DNA of 64,000 nucleotides from the NCBI RefSeq assembly GCF_019492055.1, contig NZ_JAICBX010000002.1, positions 1,426,001 to 1,490,000 of the forward strand. The letters run 5' to 3'. Shown here piece by piece: positions 17,376 through 28,263 of this stretch; position 1 is the first letter of the stretch, and each line of letters opens with the position of its first letter. Made by a program: the position numbers and the translations under genes. Origin of the DNA: Flavimaribacter sediminis (GTDB taxonomy: Bacteria; Pseudomonadota; Alphaproteobacteria; Rhizobiales; Rhizobiaceae). Below the pieces are notes generated by a model. It was given only the letters and a program-made list of their open reading frames with translations. It ran no database searches and had not been told where the DNA came from.

Positions 17376-19196
17376 CTAGGCTGTGGCCTTGGTCTTCTCG
17401 AAACGCTTGCGTTCATGCGGATCAAGGTAAAGCTTCCTGAGCCGGATCGACTTCGGCGTCACTTCCACCAGTTCGTCGTCCTGGATCCAGGACAGGGCGC
17501 GCTCCAGCGTCATGCGGATCGGCGGCGTCAGTCGAACGGCCTCGTCCTTGCCGGCGGCGCGCATGTTGGTCAGCTTCTTGCCCTTGAGCACGTTGACCTC
17601 GAGATCGTTCTCGCGCGTGTGGATGCCGATGATCATGCCGGCGTAAACCTTCTCGCCGGCGTCGATGACCATTGGCCCACGATCCTCGAGATTGAACAGC
17701 GCATAGGCGACCGCTTCGCCGGCTTCATTGGACAAAAGCACGCCGTTGACGCGGCCGGCAATCTCGCCCTTGAAAGGCTGATAATCGTGGAACAGACGGT
17801 TCATGATCGCGGTGCCGCGCGTGTCGGTCATCAGCTCCGACTGGTAACCGATCAGGCCGCGCGTAGGCGCGTGAAACACCATGCGCACGCGGTCGCCGCC
17901 GGAAGGGCGCAATTCGACCATTTCAGCCTTGCGTTCCGACATCTTCTGCACGACGACCCCGGAATGCTCCTCGTCGACGTCGATGACGACCTCCTCCACC
18001 GGTTCGAGCATCGTTCCGGCCTCGTCCTTCTTCAGCACCACGCGGGGCCGGGAGACGGCGAGTTCGAAGCCTTCGCGGCGCATTGTCTCGATCAGGACCG
18101 CAAGCTGCAATTCGCCGCGGCCGGAGACCTGGAAGGCGTCCTTGTCTTCGGATTCCTCGATCTTCAGCGCGACATTGCCCTCGGCTTCCTTCAGCAACCG
18201 GTCGCGGATGACGCGGCTCGTCACCTTGTCGCCCTCGGTGCCGGCGAGCGGCGAATCGTTGACGATGAAGGACATGGTGACCGTTGGCGGGTCGATGGGT
18301 TGGGCTTCCATCGGCTCGGTCACTTCCGGCGCGCAGAAAGTGTCGGCGACGGTGCCTTTCGTCAGACCGGCGATAGCGACGATATCGCCCGCCTGGCCTT
18401 CTTCGACCGGTTGCCGTTCGAGACCGCGAAAGGCGAGAATCTTGGAGACGCGTCCCTGTTCCAGCGTCTTTCCGTTGCGGTCCATCACCTTGATCGGCTG
18501 ATTTGGCTTCACGCTTCCGGAAAAAATGCGACCCGTAATGATGCGTCCGAGAAAAGGATTTGCTTCCAGGATTGTGCCGATCATCTGGAACGGACCTTCC
18601 GCCACGCTCGGCGCCGGCACATGCTCGACAACGAGATCGAACAGCGGTGCAAGGCTCGCGTCCGCCGGCTTGTCCGGTTCGGGGGCCAGCCAGCCGTCGC
18701 GGCCGGAACCATAGAGGATCGGGAAATCAAGCTGCTCATCTGTGGCGTCAAGGGCCGCGAAAAGGTCGAAGACCTCGTTGACCACCTCGTCGGCGCGGGC
18801 GTCCGGACGGTCGATCTTGTTGACGGCCACAATCGGCCTCAGGCCGACCTTAAGCGCCTTGCCGACCACGAATTTGGTCTGGGGCATTGGACCTTCCGCC
18901 GCGTCGACGAGCACGATCGCGCCGTCCACCATGCTGAGTATCCGCTCCACCTCGCCGCCGAAATCGGCGTGGCCGGGCGTGTCGACAATGTTGATGCGGA
19001 CATCGTTCCATACGACCGAAGTCGCCTTGGCGAGGATCGTGATGCCGCGTTCCTTCTCCAGTTCGTTGGAATCCATGACGCGTTCTGCCACGCGCTGATT
19101 GTCGCGGAACGCTCCCGACTGTTTGAGGAGTTCATCGACAAGCGTCGTCTTCCCATGGTCGACATGGGCGATGATCGCAATATTACGGAGGTTCAT
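17376..19196 (-). CDS. typA: Ribosome-associated GTPase TypA/BipA
   Basis: TypA (606 residues) is a translational GTPase that binds the 70S ribosome and helps 50S assembly and growth under stress. The GTPase motifs are G1 AHVDHGKTT (10-18), [14 protein letters not shown] and NKIDRPDAR. Domains II and III and the TypA-specific C-terminal domain with [11 protein letters not shown] and [12 protein letters not shown] follow. The start at 19196 gives the standard [16 protein letters not shown]-terminus; an in-frame ATG 39 bases upstream adds a non-family leader. Confidence 0.96.
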   Translation of the reverse strand: MNLRNIAIIAHVDHGKTTLVDELLKQSGAFRDNQRVAERVMDSNELEKERGITILAKATSVVWNDVRINIVDTPGHADFGGEVERILSMVDGAIVLVDAAEGPMPQTKFVVGKALKVGLRPIVAVNKIDRPDARADEVVNEVFDLFAALDATDEQLDFPILYGSGRDGWLAPEPDKPADASLAPLFDLVVEHVPAPSVAEGPFQMIGTILEANPFLGRIITGRIFSGSVKPNQPIKVMDRNGKTLEQGRVSKILAFRGLERQPVEEGQAGDIVAIAGLTKGTVADTFCAPEVTEPMEAQPIDPPTVTMSFIVNDSPLAGTEGDKVTSRVIRDRLLKEAEGNVALKIEESEDKDAFQVSGRGELQLAVLIETMRREGFELAVSRPRVVLKKDEAGTMLEPVEEVVIDVDEEHSGVVVQKMSERKAEMVELRPSGGDRVRMVFHAPTRGLIGYQSELMTDTRGTAIMNRLFHDYQPFKGEIAGRVNGVLLSNEAGEAVAYALFNLEDRGPMVIDAGEKVYAGMIIGIHTRENDLEVNVLKGKKLTNMRAAGKDEAVRLTPPIRMTLERALSWIQDDELVEVTPKSIRLRKLYLDPHERKRFEKTKATA

Positions 19197-19262
19197 GGAT
19201 ACGTCTCGAATTTCGTGCGCCCGCTGGCGCCACAACCAATTTGCTGCGGCTCTTACAGGGTT

Positions 19263-19302
19263 TTCATGCCGGTTGGAAGCCCGTTGTGCGATGCGGCATG
19301 AA
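19263..19302. terminator. Long-loop inverted repeat near the 3' end of the M3 peptidase gene
   Basis: A 9-bp perfect inverted repeat (TTCATGCCG and CGGCATGAA) with a 22-base loop lies between the M3 peptidase stop and the typA start. It could terminate the peptidase message or form a typA leader hairpin. A T-run is missing, so the role is uncertain. Confidence 0.3.
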
Positions 19303-19316
19303 TCGGATGCGTTTCC

Positions 19317-21350
19317 TCAGCCGGCGAGCCCCTTCTTGCGCAGCATCGCATCCGCGTCTGGCATCTTGCCGCGAAACGCGAGATAGGCGTCCTGTGGATC
19401 GATGCTTCCGCCCTTCGAAAGGATATTGTCGCGCAGCTTTGCCGCTGTTGCCGGATCGAAGACGTCGCCCGTTTCCTCGAAGGCGCTGAACGCATCCGCA
19501 TCGAGAACTTCCGACCACATGTAGGAATAGTAGCCCGCCGAATAGCCGCCGGAAAACACATGCAGGAAATGCGGCGTGCGGTGACGCATGACGATAGCGT
19601 CCGGCAGGCCGATCTCGGCCAGCTTTTCGATCTCGAACGCGGCCGGATCCTCTGATGGATCGCCGGTGTGAAACGCCATGTCGACGATGGCCGAAGAGGT
19701 GTATTCCAGCGCAGCGAAGCCGGCGTTGAAATCGCGCGCCTCCAGCATCTTGTCGAGCAGTTGCTGCGGCATCGGCTCGCCGGTGTCAACGTGGACGGCG
19801 TATTCGCCGAGTATCAAGGGCGTCGTCAGCCAGTGTTCGAAAAGCTGGGAGGGCAGTTCGACGAAGTCGCGCGACACCGATGTGCCGGAAACGGACGGAT
19901 AGTTGACGTCGGACAGCAGTCCGTGCAGCGCATGGCCGAATTCATGGAACAGCGTGCGCGCGTCATCCAGCGAGATCAGCGCGGGCCGGCCTTTCGGCGG
20001 CTTCGCGAAATTCATCACATTGTAGATGATTGGAATCTGCCCGCCATCGAGCCTGTGCTGGCTCTGGAAGGCGCTCATCCATGCGCCGGACCGCTTGCTG
20101 GAGCGCGCGAAATAGTCGGCGAGGAACAGGCCGATCAATGAATCCTTCGCGTCGCGGATTTCGAAGACCCGCACATCCGGGTGATAGGCGTCGATGTCGG
20201 GGCGCTCCACCTCATTTATTCCAAAAAGCCGGTGCGCGACATCGAAACAGGCGGCGATGATCTTTTCCAGCTGAAGATAGGGCTTGAGTTCGGCTTCTGA
20301 AAAATTGAAGTCGCGGTCCCTGATCTTTTCCGAGTAGAAGCGCCAGTCCCAGGGCGCAACCAGATGGTTTTTACCTTCCTCGGCGATCATGCCGGCGATT
20401 GCGTCTTCTTCCTTCCTCGCCCGTAACAGGGCCTTGTCCCAGACCTTCATCAAAAGTCCGTTCACCGCGTCCGGCGTCTTGGCCATGGTGTCGTCGAGCT
20501 TGAGGGCCGCGAAATTCTCGTAGCCGAGAAGCGCTGCCTTTTCTGCGCGCAACTCGAGAATCTTGCCGACGAGCGTGAAATTGTCTCGATCGGCGTTGTT
20601 CTCGCCACGAGAAATCCAGGCCGTAAAGGCTGATTCGCGCAGGTCGCGCCGTTCGGAAAAGGTCAGGAACGGCTCGATGATCGAACGCGACAGGGTAACG
20701 GCATAGCCCGAATCGAGCCCCTTTTCGGACGCGGCTTCCGCCATGGCGTCGCGCAGGAAGTCCGGCAGTCCCGCCAGATCGTCTTCGCCGTCGAGAGCCA
20801 AATACCAGTCTTTTTCGTCGCGCAGCACATTCTGACCGAATCGGGCCGACAGGCCCGCCAGTTCCTCGTCGATCGCAGCCAGTCGCTTCTGGTTCTCGTC
20901 ATCAAGGTTCGCGCCGGACCGCACAAAGCCTTTCCAGTGCCGTTCCAGCACCCGCGTCTGTTCGGTGTCGAGACCGAGCGTCTCGCGCTTTTGCCAGAGA
21001 TCGTCGATCCGGGAAAACAGTTTCCGGTTCATTGCGATCGCCGAATAGTGGCGGGACATGCGTGGCGCGATTTCGCGCTCCAGTTCCTGGATCACGTCGT
21101 TTGAACCCGTTCCCGCCCGGTTCCAGAACAGCGCGGAACAGCGCGATAGGTCTTTTCCGGCCAGTTCGAGCGCCGTCACCGTGTTGTCGAATGTCGGTGC
21201 GTCCGGATTGTCGGCAATCGCCTCGATTTCCGACATGTGGGATTTCAGCGCCGCGTCGAAACCGTCGGCGAAGTCGCTGTCCCCTATTTTCGAGAAGTCA
21301 GGGAGACCGTGCGGGCCATTCCAGTGGAAGAGGTGGTCGTTGACTCTCAT
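19317..21350 (-). CDS. dcp: M3 family metallopeptidase (Dcp/oligopeptidase A type)
   Basis: The 677-residue zinc peptidase carries HEFGH at 469-473 with the third ligand Glu498 in SRDFVELPSQ, the M3 thimet-oligopeptidase signature. The central DWRFYSEKIRDRDFNFSEAELKPYLQLE and the closing FRGKMPDADAMLRKKGL are typical of peptidyl-dipeptidase Dcp and OpdA, which degrade short peptides in the cytoplasm; no signal peptide is seen. The ATG at 21350 gives the family N-terminus; the frame is open to 21458. It follows argG on the same strand with a gap of about 110 bases. Dcp versus OpdA is not settled. Confidence 0.88.
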   Translation of the reverse strand: MRVNDHLFHWNGPHGLPDFSKIGDSDFADGFDAALKSHMSEIEAIADNPDAPTFDNTVTALELAGKDLSRCSALFWNRAGTGSNDVIQELEREIAPRMSRHYSAIAMNRKLFSRIDDLWQKRETLGLDTEQTRVLERHWKGFVRSGANLDDENQKRLAAIDEELAGLSARFGQNVLRDEKDWYLALDGEDDLAGLPDFLRDAMAEAASEKGLDSGYAVTLSRSIIEPFLTFSERRDLRESAFTAWISRGENNADRDNFTLVGKILELRAEKAALLGYENFAALKLDDTMAKTPDAVNGLLMKVWDKALLRARKEEDAIAGMIAEEGKNHLVAPWDWRFYSEKIRDRDFNFSEAELKPYLQLEKIIAACFDVAHRLFGINEVERPDIDAYHPDVRVFEIRDAKDSLIGLFLADYFARSSKRSGAWMSAFQSQHRLDGGQIPIIYNVMNFAKPPKGRPALISLDDARTLFHEFGHALHGLLSDVNYPSVSGTSVSRDFVELPSQLFEHWLTTPLILGEYAVHVDTGEPMPQQLLDKMLEARDFNAGFAALEYTSSAIVDMAFHTGDPSEDPAAFEIEKLAEIGLPDAIVMRHRTPHFLHVFSGGYSAGYYSYMWSEVLDADAFSAFEETGDVFDPATAAKLRDNILSKGGSIDPQDAYLAFRGKMPDADAMLRKKGLAG

Positions 21351-21459
21351 GGACAATGCCTCGCTCGGGTTGGACTCCGGCGATGTAGGCAATGCCCGCA
21401 TTAGATGCAAGGGCCGGATTACAATGTCTACACCGTCAACCCGGCCCGTCTTGTCCAAT

Positions 21460-22677
<1,218 letters not shown>

Positions 22678-22701
22678 GGTTTTCCGTATTTTTCCAACGT
22701 G

Positions 22702-22718
22702 TGGCGGCCCGAGGCCGC
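22702..22718. promoter_or_regulatory. GC-rich hairpin in the argG leader
   Basis: A perfect 7-bp stem (GGCGGCC/GGCCGCC, 3-base loop) lies 25 bases upstream of the argG start. No T-run follows on the argG strand, so it is not a classical attenuator. It may be a leader structure only. Confidence 0.3.
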
Positions 22719-22827
22719 CCTTGCAAATTCGGCGGCACTTTAGTCCGAAAACTTCGCGTTACAAGTGGGCATTTGGCTGCTATTCAGCGCGCGATCGTTA
22801 TCTGAATTGCGACGAAGCGTCTCGAAC

Positions 22828-23469
22828 ATGCCTTTTGTGCCCGATATTCCCGTTCTTCTGGCCTTTGCGCTCGCATCGGTGATCCTGGCGATCACGCCGG
22901 GGCCCGACATGACGCTGTTCCTCGGCCGGGCGCTCAGCGACGGACGCGCGGCTGGCATCGCCTGCATCGCCGGAACGCTGGCTGGCGTGTGCGTTCACAC
23001 GCTTCTTGTGGCGCTCGGCATATCGGCGCTGGTCGTGGCCTCGCCCACCGCCTTTCTTCTGTTAAAGACCGGCGGCGCGGCCTATCTGTTCTGGCTGGCC
23101 GTGCAGGCGATCCGCTACGGGTCCACCTTCAGGACCGAGGCCGGCGATCCGAAGGAACGGACCTTCTTCCAGCACTGGCTGCACGGGCTCACCGTCAATC
23201 TGCTCAATCCGAAGATCATCATCTTCTTCATGACATTCCTGCCGCAATTCGTGTCCGCCGGCGATCCGCACATCACAGGCAAACTGATCTTTCTCGGCCT
23301 GATGTTCAACGTGATTTCGCTGCCGATCGTCGTCACCATGGTGCTGGTGGCGGACAGGCTTGCGGCATGGATGAAATCCAGCCGCCGCATCACCCGCATG
23401 ATAGACTACGTCTTTGCAGGCGTGTTCTCGCTCTTTGCCGTCAGGATTCTTCTGACGGAGGGGCGGTAA
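22828..23469 (+). CDS. LysE/RhtB family amino-acid exporter
   Basis: This 213-residue protein has about six membrane helices and the family signature ITPGPDMTLFLGRALSDGRAAG in the first third, then GLTVNLLNPKIIIFFMTFLPQFV. LysE/RhtB proteins export amino acids or homoserine lactones. The substrate is unknown; the divergent argG suggests no more than a loose link with arginine. The ATG at 22828 gives the normal N-terminus; the frame is open upstream to 22765. Its stop codon lies next to that of the convergent gene at 23471. Confidence 0.9.
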   Translation: MPFVPDIPVLLAFALASVILAITPGPDMTLFLGRALSDGRAAGIACIAGTLAGVCVHTLLVALGISALVVASPTAFLLLKTGGAAYLFWLAVQAIRYGSTFRTEAGDPKERTFFQHWLHGLTVNLLNPKIIIFFMTFLPQFVSAGDPHITGKLIFLGLMFNVISLPIVVTMVLVADRLAAWMKSSRRITRMIDYVFAGVFSLFAVRILLTEGR

Positions 23470-23470
23470 A

Positions 23471-23926
23471 TCAAATCTGCTCTTGTGGCGGTAGCCAGCT
23501 GCCGGCCCGGCTGCCGGCAAACAGCCAGTAGGTCAACCCGCCGATCATGCCTGAAACGGCGATCATCACGAGCGTATTGACCGATCTGTCGGTCGCGCCG
23601 GTCATGGCGGCGCCGGCGAAGGGCACGATCAGTGCGATAATACCGCCGGCGAGCGTATAAAACAGCCAGTCGCGTTTGCGGGTGATTTCGGCAAAGAGAA
23701 TGACGGCCATCGCCGGAATGAAGGCGACATAGCCGGCGAAGGCGGCGGCCACCATGAACCCGACGATCAGGCCGATGCTCCACGGCGAATTGGCGAGGTG
23801 GCTGGCCTCCTGCGGCGTGATGACCTGCGTGAGAAAGCCCATGGCGACGGCCGACGCGATGGTCGCCAGAATGAAGCCGAGCGTGATCGCGCACAGCCGC
23901 AGGAAAAAGACCAGAAACCGGTCCAA
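23471..23926 (-). CDS. Four-helix membrane protein of unknown function
   Basis: I do not recognise a named family. The 151-residue protein has four clear membrane helices (about 5-30, 48-80, 88-108 and 120-137) with the conserved-looking stretch FIPAMAVILFAEITRKRDWLFY between helices 2 and 3 and a short polar C-terminus. It begins one base after the rlmN stop on the same strand and is almost surely co-transcribed with it. A position next to rlmN is common for such proteins in rhizobia (from memory). Confidence 0.75.
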   Translation of the reverse strand: MDRFLVFFLRLCAITLGFILATIASAVAMGFLTQVITPQEASHLANSPWSIGLIVGFMVAAAFAGYVAFIPAMAVILFAEITRKRDWLFYTLAGGIIALIVPFAGAAMTGATDRSVNTLVMIAVSGMIGGLTYWLFAGSRAGSWLPPQEQI

Positions 23927-23927
23927 C

Positions 23928-25172
23928 TCAGGCCTCGCCGTGTCCGGCGATCATCATCGCTTCGAGCGCGAGCCGTTCCGATTTGCGCAAGCGTTCCGAT
24001 TCCGATTTGAGCTGGCCGCAGGCGGCGAGGATATCGCGTCCGCGCGGCGTGCGAATAGGGGAGGCGTAGCCTGCGTGGTTGACGAAATCCGCGAATTTTT
24101 CGATCTGCTCCCAGGAGGAGCACTCGTACGCGCTTCCCGGCCACGGATTGAACGGAATGAGGTTGATCTTCGCCGGAACGCCCTTGAGCAGACGCACAAG
24201 CTCCTTTGCGTCGGCCATCGAATCGTTGACGCCCTTCAGCATGACGTATTCGAAGGTAATGCGTCGCGCATTGGAAAGCCCCTTGTAGTCGCGGCAGGCC
24301 TGCATCAGCTCCGCGAGAGGGTATTTCTTGTTGATCGGCACGAGTTCGTTGCGCAGGTCGTCGCGAACCGCATGCAGCGATATCGCCAGCATGACGCCGA
24401 TTTCCTCGCCGGTGCGATAGATTTCCGGCACGACGCCGGAGGTCGAAAGCGTGATGCGCCTGCGCGACAGCGACAGGCCTTCATTGTCCGAGGCGATCAG
24501 CAGCGCTTTCTTCACGTTCTCGAAATTGTAGAGCGGCTCGCCCATGCCCATCATGACGATATTGGACACCTTGCGACCTTCTGCAGGCACGATGGCGCCG
24601 GCGGGCGTGTCCCGGGCGGGAAAATCACCGAGCCTGTCGCGGGCCAGAAGCAGTTGCGAGAGGATTTCTTCCGACGTCAGGTTGCGCACCAGCTTCTGGG
24701 TGCCCGTATGGCAGAACGAGCAGGTGAGCGTGCAGCCAACCTGTGAGGATATGCACAGCGTTCCCCTGCCTTCCTCGGGAATATAGACGGTCTCGATCTC
24801 GACGGGCCGCCCGGCGCCGCGCGGCGGAAAGCGCAACAGCCATTTGCGGGTGCCGTCGGCGGATATCTGTTCGTCCACGATTTCGGGCCGCGCAATGGTG
24901 AACCGCGATTTCAACGCTGCGCGAAGATCCTTCGAGACATTGTGCATGTCGTCGAAATCGCTGGCGCCGCGCACATAGAGCCAGTGCCACAGTTGCTGGG
25001 TGCGCATGCGCACCTGGCGTTCCTTCACCCCGGCGTCAGCAAGGGCCGCGCCGAGTTCCTCGCGCGACATGCCGATCAGCGATGGGCGGTTGTCATTGAC
25101 ATGCAAAGGCGTCGCTTGCGGCGACAACGAGTCGCGCTGGCCGGTATCTCTCAGGTCGATGGACAGGGGCAT
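23928..25172 (-). CDS. rlmN: Dual-specificity 23S rRNA/tRNA adenine C2-methyltransferase
   Basis: RlmN (414 residues) is a radical SAM enzyme that methylates C2 of A2503 in 23S rRNA and A37 of some tRNAs. The iron-sulfur cluster motif CxxxCxxC is Cys147, Cys151 and Cys154 ([14 protein letters not shown]), and the methyl-carrying Cys lies near the C-terminus in [11 protein letters not shown]. The N-terminal helical domain ([14 protein letters not shown]) is also typical. No strong ribosome site is seen before the ATG. The small membrane-protein gene follows directly. Confidence 0.95.
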   Translation of the reverse strand: MPLSIDLRDTGQRDSLSPQATPLHVNDNRPSLIGMSREELGAALADAGVKERQVRMRTQQLWHWLYVRGASDFDDMHNVSKDLRAALKSRFTIARPEIVDEQISADGTRKWLLRFPPRGAGRPVEIETVYIPEEGRGTLCISSQVGCTLTCSFCHTGTQKLVRNLTSEEILSQLLLARDRLGDFPARDTPAGAIVPAEGRKVSNIVMMGMGEPLYNFENVKKALLIASDNEGLSLSRRRITLSTSGVVPEIYRTGEEIGVMLAISLHAVRDDLRNELVPINKKYPLAELMQACRDYKGLSNARRITFEYVMLKGVNDSMADAKELVRLLKGVPAKINLIPFNPWPGSAYECSSWEQIEKFADFVNHAGYASPIRTPRGRDILAACGQLKSESERLRKSERLALEAMMIAGHGEA

Positions 25173-25260
25173 GAGCCGGATCTTTCAAAGGAAATCTGTG
25201 CGCTGCCCTCGGGGCGCGCAATTTCCCCCAAAATACGGTGTTTCGACGCCATATCAAGGC

Positions 25261-25283
25261 GCAGCCGTCAATTAAACGGCTGC
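25261..25283 (-). terminator. Hairpin downstream of the ialB-like gene
   Basis: A perfect 8-bp stem (GCAGCCGT/ACGGCTGC) with a 7-base AT loop lies about 20 bases past the ialB-like stop codon. It lacks a clear T-run, so termination efficiency is uncertain. It also lies in the leader region of rlmN, about 90 bases upstream of its start. Confidence 0.4.
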
Positions 25284-25304
25284 AAAGCTGGTCAGACCGT
25301 ACGC

Positions 25305-25808
25305 CTAGTTGCAGTTCTGGATCTCGCTGAGCGCTGCGGTAACGCCGGAAAGCGAAAACGTATAGGTCGTGTTGGTGCCGCGCTGCGACGTCGCCTTGAC
25401 CGTCATGGACGAGCCGGCGCGCATGGCGGAGACGAGCGCCGGTTCTTCGGCGGCGTTCTCGACCCAGGCCGAATCGTCTTTGGAGAACATCGTGAAGCTA
25501 CGGCCGTCCACGTTGACATCGACCTTGGATCCGTCCCTGAGCTGGTAGCCCATCATGGCCTGCGGTTCGTAGGAGATGTTCTGGCCGGGACGCTGCGACA
25601 CCAGGAAGAATATGTCGCCATGATCCACGTTCGTCGGCTCCTTGCGGGTGGGAAGCGACAGGATGTAACAAACCTTGCCGTTCGCCGAATTGTAGGAATA
25701 GGCGCCCCAGGCATTGAATTGTTTTATGCGCGTCGGCGACTGGGCCGAGGCGACGCCTGTCACCGCAATGACGAGGATCAGAGCTGTCACGAACTTCTTC
25801 AAAACCAT
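25305..25808 (-). CDS. Invasion-associated locus B (IalB) family protein
   Basis: The 167-residue protein begins with a Sec signal peptide (VLKKFVTALILVIAVTGVASA, cleavage after about residue 22) and continues as a single IalB domain with two Cys residues (VCYILS and the C-terminal IQNCN) able to form a disulfide. IalB proteins are periplasmic or surface proteins of Hyphomicrobiales, first linked to erythrocyte invasion in Bartonella; in free-living species the role is unknown. The ATG at 25808 follows a TAGGTTG site; upstream in-frame codons give no signal peptide. Confidence 0.88.
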   Translation of the reverse strand: MVLKKFVTALILVIAVTGVASAQSPTRIKQFNAWGAYSYNSANGKVCYILSLPTRKEPTNVDHGDIFFLVSQRPGQNISYEPQAMMGYQLRDGSKVDVNVDGRSFTMFSKDDSAWVENAAEEPALVSAMRAGSSMTVKATSQRGTNTTYTFSLSGVTAALSEIQNCN

Positions 25809-26031
25809 AATCAACCTACCGGACTGTTCTGCTTTCACGGGCACGGACTGCCTTGACCATGCTGGTTTGGCAACATTTTGTCTCAATTTGTGCAAATTTG
25901 GGTTACCAAACAGTCAACACTGTTTCGGATTTCGCTGATTTTGTACAATTCTGCAACCCTGCGGTTAGGCGGGCGATCAGCATATTCTCCAGTTCCGGGA
26001 GATTGCATCGGCCGCGAGCGGCCGATATTGC

Positions 26032-26415
26032 TCAGGACCGAGCCGTTTCCGTGTCTTCCAGCGCGCGGCGCGCAGCGGCGTAATGCGCCGGAGTAATATG
26101 TGTGCGGATCGCTGCGATCGCGGCGCCAAGCACTGCAATATCGTCGGTAAACCCAACAAACGCCAGGAAATCGGGCAATGTGTCCATGGGGAAGACGAAA
26201 TAGGCGAGCGCGGCGAGCAGAACTCCACGCACCCGCGTTGGCGTGTTACTGTCGAGCGCGCAATAGTAGGCGGCTACAACGTCTTCCACAAATGGAAGCT
26301 GACGCGCAGCGCGTCTGAGGGTCGTCCAGAAGCCCTTGCGCACCTTGCGGTCGCGTTCGCGACGGGCGTCCTCGTCGCCAGGCTCCAGTATTTCTCCGAT
26401 CTTGACCGTATCCAT
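26032..26415 (-). CDS. YkvA-type DUF1232 protein
   Basis: The 127-residue protein has a basic N-terminal segment and a DUF1232 core (about 45-100) containing the signature YFVFPMDTLPDFLAFVGFTDDIAVL with two hydrophobic stretches. The family is of unknown function and is membrane-associated. I chose ATG 26415 (MDTVKIGEILEPG); the frame is open to an ATG at 26454 with no better ribosome site. The roughly 220-base gap to the ialB-like gene holds AT-rich promoter-like DNA but nothing assignable. Confidence 0.85.
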   Translation of the reverse strand: MDTVKIGEILEPGDEDARRERDRKVRKGFWTTLRRAARQLPFVEDVVAAYYCALDSNTPTRVRGVLLAALAYFVFPMDTLPDFLAFVGFTDDIAVLGAAIAAIRTHITPAHYAAARRALEDTETARS

Positions 26416-26486
26416 TGTCTCGTCTCTCGCGTCGGAACCAATATGGGACGTCAACGCGCAATGTTCAAATTCGTTGCGGCCGGCGA

Positions 26487-26786
26487 CTATCCCTGGCCGG
26501 CGAAGCGATCCATCGCGCGCGCCAGGCGAAAATCGAATTCGGACAGACCGTCGCAGTCATGGGTGGTGAGCGTGACGTCAACGCGGTTGTAGACGTTGAA
26601 CCATTCGGGATGGTGGTTCAGTTTCTCCGCCGCAAGCGCCGCGCGTGCCATGAACCCGAAGGCTTCGTTGAACGTCTTGAAACGGAACGTCTTTTCAATG
26701 GCCTTGCGATCGCTCCTCAGCGTCCAGCCCGCAATATCATTCATGCCGGTATCGATTGCGGCGGCGTCGAGAGCGGTGATCGGCAT
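26487..26786 (-). CDS. phhB: 4a-hydroxytetrahydrobiopterin (pterin-4a-carbinolamine) dehydratase
   Basis: This 99-residue protein is a full-length PCD/DCoH. The signature is [21 protein letters not shown], where the two His residues and later Asp bind and dehydrate the pterin. The usual role is recycling the cofactor of phenylalanine hydroxylase; no hydroxylase gene is nearby, so it may serve another pterin or folate-related role. A CAGGAAAG site precedes the ATG. Confidence 0.92.
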   Translation of the reverse strand: MPITALDAAAIDTGMNDIAGWTLRSDRKAIEKTFRFKTFNEAFGFMARAALAAEKLNHHPEWFNVYNRVDVTLTTHDCDGLSEFDFRLARAMDRFAGQG

Positions 26787-26810
26787 GCGATGCGCTTTCC
26801 TGCTTTCGGC

Positions 26811-27398
26811 TCAACGATACCCTTGCGCTGCGAAGCGATTCGCATCGGCGGAGACCGCCATATCACTGAACAGCGGATAGGCTTCCTCGGTCACATAGGG
26901 GCCGCCGCCGACCGAATTGCGCGAGGACATCAACACGAAGCGGGACACCGGAAACGGATCCGTCTGGAAATTTCCGCGTTCCGAAAGATATTTCACGACG
27001 TCGTCGACCCGGACGTTGCGCGTTCGCGCGACGGTGACATGCGGGGAGAACTTGCGCGGATCGGGCCGCAGACCCAGGCGCTGACAGATCCTTTCGAGTT
27101 CCGCCTGGAGGGCCATCAGGTCCGGAGACGGCGATACGCCAGCCCAGACCGAATGCGGCTTCTTGTTGCCGAAAGCGCCCATTCCCACCAGCGACAGGGT
27201 GAATTCCGGCCGGTGGACCCGGTCGAGGGCATGGACAAGTTCGTCCGCAACATGCCCTTCTATGTCGCCGATGAAACGCAGGGTGAGGTGGTAGTTTTCT
27301 ACATCGATCCATCGAGCCCCGTACATGCCTCCGCGGAGAAGCGAGAGACTGAGAGCCGCCGATGGCGGAATTTCGAGGGCTATGAACAATCGCGGCAT
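26811..27398 (-). CDS. thpR: RNA 2',3'-cyclic phosphodiesterase
   Basis: ThpR (195 residues) belongs to the 2H phosphoesterase family. Both catalytic HxT motifs are present: HLT at 37-39 (NYHLTLRFIGD) and HVT at 120-122 (FSPHVTVART). It opens 2',3'-cyclic phosphates of RNA ends and was first described as a ligase. The ATG at 27398 is preceded by a strong GGGGAGG. It lies 24 bases upstream of phhB on the same strand and may be co-transcribed with it. Confidence 0.92.
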   Translation of the reverse strand: MPRLFIALEIPPSAALSLSLLRGGMYGARWIDVENYHLTLRFIGDIEGHVADELVHALDRVHRPEFTLSLVGMGAFGNKKPHSVWAGVSPSPDLMALQAELERICQRLGLRPDPRKFSPHVTVARTRNVRVDDVVKYLSERGNFQTDPFPVSRFVLMSSRNSVGGGPYVTEEAYPLFSDMAVSADANRFAAQGYR

Positions 27399-27534
27399 AA
27401 GAGCCTCCCCGAATCGTATGTGTATCTTCAACGAATCACGTGTCGGGCTCGAGAGCAAGCCCCTGAATGACATTCCAGTCGCTTTTCCGGTCACCAAAAT
27501 CGATGAAAACGCCAGTGATTCGCATGACTTGGCG

Positions 27535-28191
27535 CTATTTTTCGTTGACTGAGCCGACTTCAAGGCGCTCCAGGAGTTGCTGCGCATAGGGCAGAAAACG
27601 GGTCACCATGATGTCGACTCCTTCCGCATTGGGGTGCATGCCGTCGCCAATATCGAGGCCTTTCTCGGCGGCGACGCCGTCGAGAAAGAACGGGTAGAGG
27701 ATCAGATCGTATTTTTCCGCCAAGTCCGGGTATATGCCGTTGAAGAGATCCGCATAGGCGTCTCCCATGTTGGGCGGCGCGAGCATGCCGACAAGCAGAA
27801 CCTCGACCCCGCGACCCTTGAGCGCGGCAATCATGGCGTCGAGATTCTCCCGTGTTTTTTCCGGACTGATGCCGCGAAGCGCGTCATTCGCGCCAAGTTC
27901 CAGTATCACCGCGTCAGCGTCGTCCGGGACGGACCAGTCGAGGCGCGAGAGCCCGCCGCTGGACGTGTCGCCGGAAACCCCGGCGTTGGCGATCGTCACC
28001 TCGTTGCCCGTGGCGACAAGCGCGTCCTCCAGCTTGACCGGAAACGCGTCCGCCGGCGCCAGCTGGTAACCCGCCATCAGGCTGTCGCCGAAGCCGACAA
28101 TGTTCACCGGCTCCGCCCGGGCGGCCATGCTTAAGGTTGCAACCAACGCGCCCGCGGCAAGTAAAATCCGTGCGACAGCTTTAATTTTCAT
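27535..28191 (-). CDS. Periplasmic SGNH/GDSL arylesterase (TesA-like)
   Basis: The 218-residue protein has a signal peptide (1-26, ending ARA) and a TesA-like SGNH hydrolase domain: block I FGDSL with nucleophile Ser37, block II NAGVSGDT, block III LGANDALRG and block V DGMHPNAEG with the Asp-x-x-His pair. It should hydrolyse acyl or aryl esters in the periplasm, like E. coli TesA. It is divergent from the ABC transporter pair, a neighbour arrangement also seen for tesA-ybbA-ybbP in many proteobacteria. Confidence 0.93.
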   Translation of the reverse strand: MKIKAVARILLAAGALVATLSMAARAEPVNIVGFGDSLMAGYQLAPADAFPVKLEDALVATGNEVTIANAGVSGDTSSGGLSRLDWSVPDDADAVILELGANDALRGISPEKTRENLDAMIAALKGRGVEVLLVGMLAPPNMGDAYADLFNGIYPDLAEKYDLILYPFFLDGVAAEKGLDIGDGMHPNAEGVDIMVTRFLPYAQQLLERLEVGSVNEK

Positions 28192-28263
28192 CCCGAGGTC
28201 CCTAAATCCCTTTGCAGTCCGAACCGAAATCTGTCTTTCCGCCCAATATAGTGAGCCTGCGAC

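Noticed and set aside
17331-19301. 656-residue open frame on the plus strand opposite typA
   Set aside because: It is antisense to typA over nearly its whole length and has no motif.
25889-25917. Sigma-70 promoter for the ialB-like gene (TTGACT, 17 bases, TGCACA on the minus strand)
   Set aside because: The -35 box is good but the -10 matches consensus at only two of six bases, so I did not call it.
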